Under the pieces are notes generated by a model that made no database searches, was not told the DNA's origin, and saw only the letters and a program-made list of their open reading frames with translations. Source: Phytomonospora sp040655735 (lineage in GTDB: Bacteria; Actinomycetota; Actinomycetes; Mycobacteriales; Micromonosporaceae). Taken from it: DNA of 64,000 nucleotides. This document shows, piece after piece, positions 6,847-14,866 of the stretch. Made by a program: the position numbers and the translations under genes. Every line of letters begins with the position of its first letter. Within the stretch, counting starts at the first letter, position 1. The stretch is taken from the NCBI RefSeq assembly GCF_040655735.1, contig NZ_JBFAKK010000012.1, forward strand, positions 124,001-188,000. Reading direction: 5' to 3'.

Positions 6847-9043
6847 ACCCCTGCCGCCCCTTCGCGTAGGCCTCCAGCGCCGCGAGCTGCCCGGGTTCCA
6901 GCGACGGCCGCACCCGCGTGCGCGCGGCCTTCACGTGGTCGGCGGTGACCTCGGTGGCGTCGAGGGACTCGCGCATCGCCGAGAGCGCCGCCTCGCGGAT
7001 CAGGGCGGCGCAGTCGGCCGCGCTGAACAGCTCCAGGTCGGCGCCGAGCACGTCGAGGTCCACATCGGACGACAGCGGCACGCCCTTCGACGCCGAGCGC
7101 AGGATCGCCGTGCGCGCGGTGGCGTCGGGCGGCGGCACGTAGACGATCCGCTCCAGCCGGCCGGGCCGCAGCAGCGCGGGGTCGATCATGTCGGGCCGGT
7201 TGGTGGCCCCGATGACCACGACGTTGCGCAGATCCTCGACCCCGTCGAGCTCGGTGAGCAGCGCGGCGACCACGCGGTCGGTGGTGCCGCCGTCGGTCGA
7301 CTGGCCGCGCACCGGCGCCAGCGCGTCGACCTCGTCGAGGAAGATCAGCGTCGGCGCGGCCTGGCGGGCCCGGCGGAACAGGTCGCGGACGCTCGACTCG
7401 CTCTCGCCGACCCATTTGGTGAGCAGCTCGGCGCCCTTGACGCTGAGCACGTTGGCGCGCCCGGAACCCGCGATCGCCTTGACCAGGTAGGTCTTCCCGC
7501 ACCCTGGCGGGCCGTAGAGCAGCACGCCGCGCGGTGCCTCGACGCCGAGCCGCGTGAAGGCGTCGGGGTAGGTCAGGGGCCACAGCACGGTCTCGGTGAG
7601 GACCTGCTTGACCTCGGCCATGTCGCCGACGTCGTCGAGGGTCACCTGCGCCAGTTCCAGCGAGGAGTCGGCCATCGAGGACGGCCGCACGGTCTGCGCC
7701 GCCGACAGCAGTTCGGCGCCGGTCACCTCGGCGGCGGCCTCGCCGGATCCCTTGGCGCGCATGGCGGCCCGCACCCCTGCCTCGCGGACGAGGGTGACCA
7801 GGTCGGCGACGACGAAACCGGGCGTGCGGCCGGCGACGGCGGTGAGGTCGACGTCGTCGGCGAGGCTCATGTCCCGCGTGAGCACGCCGAGCAGGGCCTG
7901 CCGGGCGGCGGCGTCGGGCATGGGGGCGCTGATCTCGTGTTCGAGGATCCCCGGCTGCCGCAGCAGAGGCGAGACCTCCTCGGGCCGCGAGGTCGTGCAC
8001 ACCACGGCGTTCCCGGCCGCGATGAGGTCGCGGACGAGGCGGCGAAAGACCGTCGACAGTGGAGTGTTGTCGTCGCGCGGGGCCAGCTCCTCGACGCCCG
8101 ACACCAGCAGCACGGCCGGTTTCGGCAGCGCGGCGATCTCCCGGCGCAGCCTGTCGGCGGCGTCGTTGACGGCAAGCGCGGCGATCTCGGGCCCCCACAG
8201 GTGCGTCACGTACACGCCGAGTTCGGCCGCGACGGCGCGGGCGAGGGTGGTCTTGCCGACGCCGGTCGGGCCGGTCAGCAGGATCCCCAGGGAGACCTGG
8301 GTGCCCACCGACTCGAGGATCTCGGCGTGGTGGAAGCCGAGGTCGAGGAGTTCGTGGAGCTGCTCGGCCTGCGCGGAGAGCCCGGCGAGGTCGGCGACCG
8401 GCGGGACCTTCTCCCGGGCGGGCTCGTTCAACGGCGGGGCGACCGGGACCGGCGTGGACACCGCCGAGCGGACGGCGACCGTCCCCGAGCGGCGCCAGGT
8501 GACGACGGTGTCGGAGGTGACCATCGCCGCCGAGGGCGGGTCGCACTCGACGACGGTCAGCAGCGTGGTGGTGTAGGCGAAGCCGACGGTGTTCGACAGC
8601 GAGCGCCGGGTCGCCTCGACGCGTTCGCGCGGGGCGCCGCCGATGTCGAGCGGCAGCAGGGAGACGTTGTCGTCGAGGCTGACGACCTTGCTCAGCAGCG
8701 CCTGCCGCAGGACGTCGCTGGTCACCGCGGCGGCGACCTCGATCGGCCCGTCGACGACGATCCGCCGCGCGCCCGACAGGCTCACCGGCTCGATGACCAC
8801 CGAGTCGCCGTCACGCACACCCAGGTTGCCCAGCGTGAGGTCGTCGGCGTACACCGAGCCGCGCCCGGCCTCACCGTCGGCGGTCAGGGCGATGCAGGCG
8901 GTCGCGCGCTCGCCGGTCAGCCGCACCGGGTCGCCCGCCTGGAGGCCGAGGGCGGTGAGCACTTCGGGGTGCACGCGGACGATGCCGCGCCGGGCGTCGA
9001 GCGCTGCGGGCTTGAGGAGGATCGAGACGGTGAGTGCGGCCAC
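6845..9043 (-). CDS. Cdc48/VAT-like double AAA+ ATPase
   Basis: A 732-residue cytoplasmic protein: an N-terminal Cdc48/VAT-N-like beta domain (about 1-110, with GIVRVHPEVLTALGLQAGD), then two AAA modules. D2 is canonical: GPPGCGKTY (about 509-517), LIFLDEVDAL, GATNRPDMIDPALLRPGR with arginine fingers. D1 keeps Walker A GPTGVGKTT (about 257-265), but its Walker B reads LLVSGVEEL, with both acidic residues lost, and the arginine-finger loop reads RQPGILEH. D1 therefore probably binds but does not hydrolyse ATP. The likely role is an unfoldase/segregase. The GTG at 9043 is chosen because the frame upstream is antisense to the hemolysin III gene and not conserved-looking. Confidence 0.85.
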   Translation of the reverse strand: MAALTVSILLKPAALDARRGIVRVHPEVLTALGLQAGDPVRLTGERATACIALTADGEAGRGSVYADDLTLGNLGVRDGDSVVIEPVSLSGARRIVVDGPIEVAAAVTSDVLRQALLSKVVSLDDNVSLLPLDIGGAPRERVEATRRSLSNTVGFAYTTTLLTVVECDPPSAAMVTSDTVVTWRRSGTVAVRSAVSTPVPVAPPLNEPAREKVPPVADLAGLSAQAEQLHELLDLGFHHAEILESVGTQVSLGILLTGPTGVGKTTLARAVAAELGVYVTHLWGPEIAALAVNDAADRLRREIAALPKPAVLLVSGVEELAPRDDNTPLSTVFRRLVRDLIAAGNAVVCTTSRPEEVSPLLRQPGILEHEISAPMPDAAARQALLGVLTRDMSLADDVDLTAVAGRTPGFVVADLVTLVREAGVRAAMRAKGSGEAAAEVTGAELLSAAQTVRPSSMADSSLELAQVTLDDVGDMAEVKQVLTETVLWPLTYPDAFTRLGVEAPRGVLLYGPPGCGKTYLVKAIAGSGRANVLSVKGAELLTKWVGESESSVRDLFRRARQAAPTLIFLDEVDALAPVRGQSTDGGTTDRVVAALLTELDGVEDLRNVVVIGATNRPDMIDPALLRPGRLERIVYVPPPDATARTAILRSASKGVPLSSDVDLDVLGADLELFSAADCAALIREAALSAMRESLDATEVTADHVKAARTRVRPSLEPGQLAALEAYAKGRQG

Positions 9044-9066
9044 GGGACCGAGCGTAGTGCGCGCGG

Positions 9067-9723
9067 TCAGCCCGCGCCGTAGACCACCAGCGCCACGGCG
9101 ACGAACTGCGCGACGTAGGCGGCGACGGTGAAGGAGTGGAAGACCTCGTGGAAGCCGAACCACTTCGGGGAGGGGTCGGGCCGCTTGAGGCCGTAGACGA
9201 GGCCGCCGAAGCTGTAGAGGAGGCCGCCGGTGAGGACGAGGATGCTCGGGCCGACGCCCGCGCCGGGCAGCAGCCAGGGCAGGAAGAAGACGGCGGTCCA
9301 GCCGAGGGCGATGTACAGCGAGGTGTAGAGCCAGCGGGGGGCGCCGATCCACAGCACGCGGAAGACCACGCCGGCGGCGGCGCCGATCCAGATGACCAGC
9401 AGGAGCGTCAGTCGCGGGGCTCCGTCGAGGGCGACGACCGCGAAGGGCGTGTAGGTGCCGGCGATGATGAGGTAGATGTTGGCGTGGTCGAAGCGGCGCA
9501 GCAGCTCGGCGGTGCGCGGCGCGATGTTCGCGCGGTGGTACCAGCCGGAGACGCCGAACAGCGACACCGAGGCCAGCACGTAGACGACCGCGGCCAGGCG
9601 CGACGGCAGTGTCGGCCCCGTCGCGACGAGGATCAGTCCGGCGACCAGCACGACCGGGAAGGCCAGGGCGTGCAGGGCTCCGCGCAGGCGCGGCTTGTCG
9701 AGCAGCGATTCGGTCTCGATCAT
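9067..9723 (-). CDS. Hemolysin III family (PAQR/YqfA-like) membrane protein
   Basis: A 218-residue, seven-helix inner-membrane protein. It has the PAQR signature residues: SGWYH (S-x3-H), FDHANIYLIIAGTYTP (Asp plus threonine motif) and HEVFHSF (H-x3-H) in the last helices, the predicted zinc site of the superfamily. Hemolytic activity is rarely demonstrated; homologues affect membrane fluidity or metal-dependent hydrolysis. ATG 9723 is chosen over an upstream in-frame start because GGGAGGTG lies just before it. A palindromic operator sits 20 bp upstream. Confidence 0.85.
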   Translation of the reverse strand: MIETESLLDKPRLRGALHALAFPVVLVAGLILVATGPTLPSRLAAVVYVLASVSLFGVSGWYHRANIAPRTAELLRRFDHANIYLIIAGTYTPFAVVALDGAPRLTLLLVIWIGAAAGVVFRVLWIGAPRWLYTSLYIALGWTAVFFLPWLLPGAGVGPSILVLTGGLLYSFGGLVYGLKRPDPSPKWFGFHEVFHSFTVAAYVAQFVAVALVVYGAG

Positions 9724-9742
9724 CGAGTCACCTCCCGCAACA

Positions 9743-9762
9743 AACCTACGCCATCGTAGGTT
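9743..9762. promoter_or_regulatory. Palindromic operator (TetR-type) before the hemolysin III gene
   Basis: Arms AACCTACG (9743-9750) and CGTAGGTT (9755-9762) are perfect 8-bp complements around a 4-bp centre, 20 bp upstream of the hemolysin III start. Length and symmetry are typical of TetR-family sites, but no TetR gene is adjacent. Confidence 0.55.
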
Positions 9763-9848
9763 ACTGGTCAGTAGCAATGTGGCGGGCGTCGCAGCGACCC
9801 CGCACGCCTATGCTGAGCCGATCTTGATTGCCCTGCGAGAACGAACGG

Positions 9849-10355
9849 ATGACGATGCGAAACCTGCGCACGGGGGCGGCCCTTCTCGCCACGGCGGCGG
9901 TTCTGGCGGCCTGCGGAGATGATCCCACCGAGGACGGCGGTGCCGGCGACCCGGTGCCCTCCACGGAGTCCTCGGCCGCCGACGAGCTGACCGAGTCGGA
10001 ATGGAACTCCTTCAAGGACGTCGGCGAGGAGAGGCTGCCCGACACCGACGGCAAGGTCGTCTGGTCGGGGACGGTGAGCTCCGGGTCGAGCTACGAACTG
10101 GACGACGCCATCGAGCCGGGCGAGTACACCCTCGACCTGGTGTGCGTGGGGACCGGTGAGTCCTACATCGAGTTCACGCTCGGGGACACCGGGGTGACCA
10201 CTTCGCTGCCGTGCGCGATGGCGGGCGCGGTGACCAGCCACCGGCTGGAGCCCGGGGAGAAGGGGACGCTGAAGATCTCGGGGGGCAGCGGGAGCGGGAT
10301 CGGCGGGGGCGGATACGGGACGAACGTGCTGGTGGGGCGGTTGGTGGGGGATTAG
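9849..10355 (+). CDS. Small lipoprotein of unknown function
   Basis: A protein of about 168 residues with a lipoprotein signal: MTMRNLRTGAALL leading to lipobox LAAC, Cys22. An acidic Ser/Thr/Pro-rich linker follows, then a beta-rich domain with two cysteines (LDLVCVGTG and TTSLPCAMA) and a Gly-rich end. Cysteine spacing suggests one disulfide in a small beta sandwich. Three candidate ATGs lie close together (9828, 9849, 9855); the later ones give a normal signal peptide. No family recognised. Confidence 0.65.
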   Translation: MTMRNLRTGAALLATAAVLAACGDDPTEDGGAGDPVPSTESSAADELTESEWNSFKDVGEERLPDTDGKVVWSGTVSSGSSYELDDAIEPGEYTLDLVCVGTGESYIEFTLGDTGVTTSLPCAMAGAVTSHRLEPGEKGTLKISGGSGSGIGGGGYGTNVLVGRLVGD

Positions 10356-10359
10356 GGCG

Positions 10360-10395
10360 GGTTCGAGTCCTGGTCCTGAGGTTCGAGTCCTCGAA
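10360..10395. repeat. 12-bp direct repeat resembling a tRNA T-arm
   Basis: GGTTCGAGTCCT occurs at 10360-10371 and again at 10380-10391 (period 20). The second copy extends into a perfect inverted repeat TTCGAG-TC-CTCGAA (10382-10395). The consensus resembles the T-psi-C arm of a tRNA gene, the usual att core of integrative elements, but no tRNA body is present. Confidence 0.5.
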
Positions 10396-10518
10396 CGTTT
10401 GTCCGGTAGGTGACAGTGCCGCTACGTAGTATGAAGGTGACTCGTTGACCAGGGTATGACCACTTTCGGAGTAAGACTGTCTAGACTGTCCATGGCAACG
10501 ACCTCAGGGAGTGCCCCC

Positions 10519-10782
10519 ATGGACTGGCAACTGCAGGAAGCCAAGCAACGGCTCAGCGAACTCGTTCGTGCGGCTGAAACGGACGGCATCCAGTACATCA
10601 CCCGTCATGGCGAAGCCGTGGTCGCCGTTCTCTCCATGGAAGAACTGGCAAAGCTGCGACACCCGAGGCCGACGTTCAAGGAGTTGCTTCGCCGTGAGCC
10701 GTTCTTCGACGGCCTCGAAGTAGAGCGCTCGCGAGAACTGCCGCGCGAGATCGACCTCGGCTTCGAAGGCGACGACAGGTGA
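10519..10782 (+). CDS. Phd/YefM-type antitoxin
   Basis: An 87-residue antitoxin: the N-terminal Phd/YefM fold MDWQLQEAKQRLSELVRAA is followed by the typical ITRHGEAVVAVLSMEEL block (about 32-48), then a charged tail that would wrap the toxin. It should neutralise the PIN toxin encoded by the next gene and autorepress the pair. ATG 10519 is chosen because GGGAG lies before it; an in-frame ATG at 10456 would add an atypical leader. Codon choice is visibly less GC-biased than in neighbours, consistent with horizontal acquisition. Confidence 0.85.
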   Translation: MDWQLQEAKQRLSELVRAAETDGIQYITRHGEAVVAVLSMEELAKLRHPRPTFKELLRREPFFDGLEVERSRELPREIDLGFEGDDR

Positions 10783-11294
10783 GGTACCTGCTCGACACCA
10801 ACGTGCTGAGCGAACTGCAGCGCCCCAAACCCGACGACGAACTCATCAAGTGGTTCGACGAGGTCGAAGAGCGGTGGATGTGCACGAGCGTCATCGTGAT
10901 CGGTGAGATCAAGAGGGGCATTGAAAGTCTTCGGCGTCGTGACCCCGCTCAGGCCGCCAGGCGAGACCCCTGGTACGACGATCTAGTCGCCTGGGGGAGT
11001 GAGCGTCTGCTTCCCGTCACGCTTCCGATCATGGTCGACTGGGCTCGCATGAGCGTGCCGGACCCGCTTCCGGCTCTCGACGGCCTCATCGCCGCGACAG
11101 CCCGGGTGCATGACCTTGCCGTCGTGACACGCAACGTCGCCGACTTCAAGCGAGCGGGTGTCGCGATCGTCAACCCCTTCGACCCCCGCTTACCCACTGC
11201 CGGGACCGTCCCCGCCGCCGGTCCCGGCACCAGCCATCCCCTGGCCGAACCTCCCAACCTGAGTCCCCGCCCCCACCACCTGAGACTCGCCTGA
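10779..11294 (+). CDS. VapC-like PIN-domain toxin ribonuclease
   Basis: A 171-residue PIN-domain endoribonuclease, the toxin partner of the upstream antitoxin. Acidic metal-binding residues are in place: Asp6 in LLDTNVLSE, Glu43 in IGEIKRG, Asp101 in ALDGLIAA and Asp122 in VTRNVADF. It starts at GTG 10779, overlapping the antitoxin stop (GTGA). The fold ends near residue 140 (VAIVNPFDP); the last 25-30 Pro-rich residues exceed the usual VapC length (about 130-140) and may reflect loss of the original stop. The target RNA cannot be inferred. Confidence 0.88.
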   Translation: MRYLLDTNVLSELQRPKPDDELIKWFDEVEERWMCTSVIVIGEIKRGIESLRRRDPAQAARRDPWYDDLVAWGSERLLPVTLPIMVDWARMSVPDPLPALDGLIAATARVHDLAVVTRNVADFKRAGVAIVNPFDPRLPTAGTVPAAGPGTSHPLAEPPNLSPRPHHLRLA

Positions 11295-11337
11295 GGATCG
11301 CGCGCCCCACCCCCACCCTCGGCCGTAGTCTCGCCGC

Positions 11338-13911
11338 ATGCGCAAATGGCTGGCGAAACGCCGGGCCTGGGTCATCGCCGCAGCGGTGGTCCTCGTCGTG
11401 GCGGCCGGTGGTCTCGTCTGGCAACAGGCGACCGGCCCCGGCGGGTTCGAGAAGCACGAGGAACGCCTCACCGTGCAATCGGGCCCCGGCCGGGTCGAGG
11501 CGATCACCCTCGACACGGCTCTCTACGTCCCCGACGTGACCCCCGCACCCGCGGTGCTCCTCGCCCACGGTTTCGGCGGCACGAAGGACTCCGTCGACTC
11601 CCAGGCCGCCGAGCTCGCCGGCGCCGGGTACACCGTCTTGACCTACACCGCCCGCGGCTTCGGCGACTCCGAGGGCACCATCCACCTCAACCAGCCCGAC
11701 TACGAGGTCAACGACGCCCGCGCGCTCCTCGACTGGCTCGCCGCGCGCGAGGAGGTCGAACTCGACCGCGCCGGCGACCCGAAGGTCGCCGCGGTCGGCG
11801 GCAGCTACGGCGGCGCCCTGGCGCTCCTGCTCGCCGGCTACGACGACCGGGTCGACGCGGTGGTCCCGCAGATCACCTGGAACGACCTGTCGACGGCCCT
11901 GTACCCGAACAACGTCGTCACGCCCGAGACGCCCTTCGAGCCGACCGAGCCGCACCAGGGCGTCCTGAAGCGCACCTGGGCGGGCCTCTTCTTCGCCAGC
12001 GGCATGTCCGGCGGCGGCGGCTTCTTCCAGAACGGCAACGCCCCCGCCGACCCCACGCTCTACGACCCCGCCTGCGGTCGCTGGGATCCGGGCGTGTGCG
12101 CGGTCTACCAGCGCATCGTGGCCAGCGGCCGGCTCGACGAAGAGGCCATGACGCTGCTCGACGGCGCCAGCCCCAAGACGATCCTCGACCGCATCACCGC
12201 GCCGACGCTGCTCGTCCAGGGCGAGGCGGACACGCTGTTCGGCCTCGACCAGGCCGACGCCAACGCGCGCGGGATCACCGGCGCGCCGGTGCGGGTCGCC
12301 TGGTACGCCGGCGGCCACGACGCCACCGGCCCCGAGGGCGACGTCAACCGCGTCAACCTCCTCACCGGGCAGTGGCTCAACCATTACCTCAAGGGCGAGG
12401 GCGAGGTCCCCGGCGACTCCTTCACCTACAGCACCGTCACCGGCGTCCGCAACCGTCAGCTCGACATGTCCACATTGGGCTATGTCGCCGACGCCTACCC
12501 GGGCCTCGACGGTTCGACCAGCAGCGACATCGCCCTGAACGGGCCGCCGCAGCCGATCGCCAGTCCCCCCAACGGAACCCCGGCGGCGCTGAGTTCGCTG
12601 CCCTCGGTCGGGGCGCTGTCCAGCCTGGTCAGCTCGGGCCTCTCGCTCGACCTGCCCGGCCAGTTCGCGGCCTTCCAGTCCGAGGCGCTGTCGGCGCCGC
12701 TGGAGATCACCGGAACCCCCAGGGTCACGGTGAAGGCGGCCTCGCCGACCGGTGAGGCCACGCTCTACTTCAAGCTCTACGACGTCTCCGACGACGGCGG
12801 CGCGACCCTCCCCAATGGACTCATCGCGCCGGTGAAGCTCACCGGCCTGTCCACCGACATCGCCGCCGCGCAGCCGGTCGAGGTTCGCCTCCCCGGCATC
12901 GCGCACCGCTTCGAGGCCGGGCACAAGCTGCGCCTGGTCATCGCCACCGCCGACCAGGCCTACGCCAACCCGGTCGAGCCGGTGACCTACCAGGTCGCCG
13001 TCGCCGGATCCCTCGCCGCACCGGTGGTCACGGCCGACGTGCTGCCCAGCGAGGACAGCGTCTGGAAGATCGCGCTGATCGTCGTCCTGATCGCCATCCC
13101 CGGCGGGATCCTCGCCGCGTGGCTGATCGCCCGCTACCGCAACCGGCGCCGCGATCACAGCGTCTACGAACCCGACGCCGACACCCCGCTGGTCGTCTCG
13201 GGTCTGCGCAAGACCTACCGGGACGGGTTCGTGGCCGTCGACGGCGTCGACTTCCGCGTCGAGCGCGGCCAGGTCGTCGGCCTCCTCGGCCCCAACGGCG
13301 CCGGGAAGACCACGACCCTGCGCACCCTGATGGGCCTGCTCCAGCCGACCGGCGGCACCATGACCGTCTTCGGCCACAAGGTCGGGCCCGGCGCGCCGGT
13401 CCTCTCCCGTCTCGGCGCCCTCGTCGAGGGACCGGGACTGCTGCCGCACCTGTCCGGCATGGACAACCTGCGGCTGTACTGGCGCTCCACCGGCCGCCCG
13501 GCCGAGGAGGCGCACTTCGACGAGGTCGTCAAGATCGCCGACCTCGGCGACCGCATCGACCGCAAGGTCCGCAAGTACTCCCACGGCATGAAGCAGCGCA
13601 TCGCCATCGCGCAGGCCATGCTCGGCCTGCCGGAGCTGCTGGTCCTCGACGAGCCGACCGACGGGCTCGACCCGCCGCAGATCGCCGAGATGCGCCGCGT
13701 CCTGCACGACTACGCCCGCGACGGCCGGGCGGTGCTGGTCTCCTCGCACCTGCTCGCCGAAGTCGAGCAGACCTGCACGCACGTGGTCGTGATGAGCCGC
13801 GGGCAGGTCGTCGGGGCCGGCGAGGTCGCCGACGTCATCGGCACCGGAACCGGTGCCCGCCTTGAGGACGCGTTCTTGACGCTGGTGGAGAACGTAGGGA
13901 GCAGGACATGA
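11338..13911 (+). CDS. Membrane-anchored S15/alpha-beta hydrolase fused to an ABC transporter ATPase
   Basis: An 857-residue two-function protein. Residues about 10-30 form a signal anchor. About 45-560 is an X-Pro dipeptidyl-peptidase/S15-like alpha/beta hydrolase: oxyanion region LLAHGFGG, nucleophile elbow GGSYGG (Ser near 155), an Asp near EADTLFGLDQAD and His in AGGHDATG, plus the C-terminal jelly-roll. About 575-598 is a second membrane helix (ALIVVLIAIPGGILAAWLIA) followed by basic residues. About 610-857 is an ABC ATPase: GLLGPNGAGKTTT, YSHGMKQR signature, LLVLDEPTDGLDP. The topology puts the hydrolase outside and the ATPase inside. The permease gene overlaps its stop. The transported or cleaved substrate is unknown. 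Confidence 0.85.
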   Translation: MRKWLAKRRAWVIAAAVVLVVAAGGLVWQQATGPGGFEKHEERLTVQSGPGRVEAITLDTALYVPDVTPAPAVLLAHGFGGTKDSVDSQAAELAGAGYTVLTYTARGFGDSEGTIHLNQPDYEVNDARALLDWLAAREEVELDRAGDPKVAAVGGSYGGALALLLAGYDDRVDAVVPQITWNDLSTALYPNNVVTPETPFEPTEPHQGVLKRTWAGLFFASGMSGGGGFFQNGNAPADPTLYDPACGRWDPGVCAVYQRIVASGRLDEEAMTLLDGASPKTILDRITAPTLLVQGEADTLFGLDQADANARGITGAPVRVAWYAGGHDATGPEGDVNRVNLLTGQWLNHYLKGEGEVPGDSFTYSTVTGVRNRQLDMSTLGYVADAYPGLDGSTSSDIALNGPPQPIASPPNGTPAALSSLPSVGALSSLVSSGLSLDLPGQFAAFQSEALSAPLEITGTPRVTVKAASPTGEATLYFKLYDVSDDGGATLPNGLIAPVKLTGLSTDIAAAQPVEVRLPGIAHRFEAGHKLRLVIATADQAYANPVEPVTYQVAVAGSLAAPVVTADVLPSEDSVWKIALIVVLIAIPGGILAAWLIARYRNRRRDHSVYEPDADTPLVVSGLRKTYRDGFVAVDGVDFRVERGQVVGLLGPNGAGKTTTLRTLMGLLQPTGGTMTVFGHKVGPGAPVLSRLGALVEGPGLLPHLSGMDNLRLYWRSTGRPAEEAHFDEVVKIADLGDRIDRKVRKYSHGMKQRIAIAQAMLGLPELLVLDEPTDGLDPPQIAEMRRVLHDYARDGRAVLVSSHLLAEVEQTCTHVVVMSRGQVVGAGEVADVIGTGTGARLEDAFLTLVENVGSRT

Positions 13912-14789
13912 CCGCCCAGACCGCACCGCCCCGCGCCAACGGCGCCGCGGCGACCTACTCGGCGGGCCGCACGCTGACCTTCGCCACCGAGTTCCGGCGC
14001 CAGCTGACCCGCCGCCGTACACAGTGGACGCTCGGGCTGCTCGCCCTGCTTCCGCTGCTCCTCCTGGTCGCCTTCAAGGTCGGCGGCGAGGCCGAAGAGG
14101 GCAACGACGGCGGCGGCTTCGACGCGATGGCCGACCTGGGCACCGCCGGAGCGGCGAACTTCACGCTCTTCGCGATGCTGGTGACCTCCAACTTCCTGCT
14201 GGTCGTCGTCTTCGCGATGTTCTGCGGCGACACGATCGCCGGCGAGGCGAGCTGGGGGAGCCTGCGCTACCTGCTGGCGACTCCGGTGCCGCGCGGGCGG
14301 CTGCTGTCGGTGAAGCTCGCGGTGGCCCTGGCCTACTGCCTGCTGTCCATGGCGGTCCTCACCGTCATGTCCATTGTGGTCGGCGGAATCGCCTACGGCT
14401 GGGGTCCGCTGCGGGCCCCGCTGGGCGGCGAGATCGCCTCACCCGAGGCGATCTACCGGGTCCTGGCCGTCGCCGGGTACCTCGCGGTGTCGCTGCTCGT
14501 CGTCGCCGGACTGGCCTTCCTGCTGTCGGTGCTGACCGACGCGCCGCTCGGCGCGGTCGGCGGCGCGGTCCTGCTGTTCATCGTGTCGAACATCCTCGAC
14601 GCGGTGACCGCGCTGGGCGACCTGCGCGACATCCTCCCGACCCGCTACAGCACGGCCTGGCTCGGACTGCTGTCCCCATCGGCGCAGACCGACGACATGG
14701 TCCGCGGCATAGTCGTCGGACTGGTCTACGGCGCGGTGTTCACCTCGCTGGCCTTCTGGCGGTTCACCCGCAAGGACGTCACGTCCTGA
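13908..14789 (+). CDS. ABC-2 type transporter permease
   Basis: A 293-residue permease with about six hydrophobic helices: a first helix after QWTLGLLALLPLLLL, then helices near TLFAMLVTSNFLLVVVF, the AYCLLSMAVLTVMSIVV block, the AGYLAVSLLVVAGLAFLL block, and two more before a short C-terminal basic tail (FWRFTRKDVTS). The internal GDTIAGEASWGSLRYLL resembles the ABC-2 membrane family. Its ATG overlaps the stop of the hydrolase-ATPase fusion (ATGA), so the two make one exporter, with the permease partner of the fused ATPase. Confidence 0.85.
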   Translation: MTAQTAPPRANGAAATYSAGRTLTFATEFRRQLTRRRTQWTLGLLALLPLLLLVAFKVGGEAEEGNDGGGFDAMADLGTAGAANFTLFAMLVTSNFLLVVVFAMFCGDTIAGEASWGSLRYLLATPVPRGRLLSVKLAVALAYCLLSMAVLTVMSIVVGGIAYGWGPLRAPLGGEIASPEAIYRVLAVAGYLAVSLLVVAGLAFLLSVLTDAPLGAVGGAVLLFIVSNILDAVTALGDLRDILPTRYSTAWLGLLSPSAQTDDMVRGIVVGLVYGAVFTSLAFWRFTRKDVTS

Positions 14790-14814
14790 CGTCGGGCGCG
14801 CGGAGATAGACGTG

Positions 14815-14850
14815 ACCGGAGGACGGGGGCGGGCCCGTCCTCCGGTTCAC
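14815..14850. terminator. Bidirectional terminator
   Basis: A perfect 13-bp stem (14815-14827 with 14834-14846) with a 6-nt loop lies between the convergent permease and the minus-strand exported protein; TTCAC follows on the plus strand. Confidence 0.75.
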
Positions 14851-14866
14851 TTTCGTGGCAGGGGTT

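Noticed and set aside
9044..9352. Longer start for the AAA ATPase
   Set aside because: The added residues are antisense to the hemolysin III gene and lack similarity to the Cdc48-N domain.
10360..10395. A tRNA gene at the T-arm-like repeat
   Set aside because: No acceptor stem, anticodon arm or D-arm can be formed around it; only the 12-bp repeat remains.
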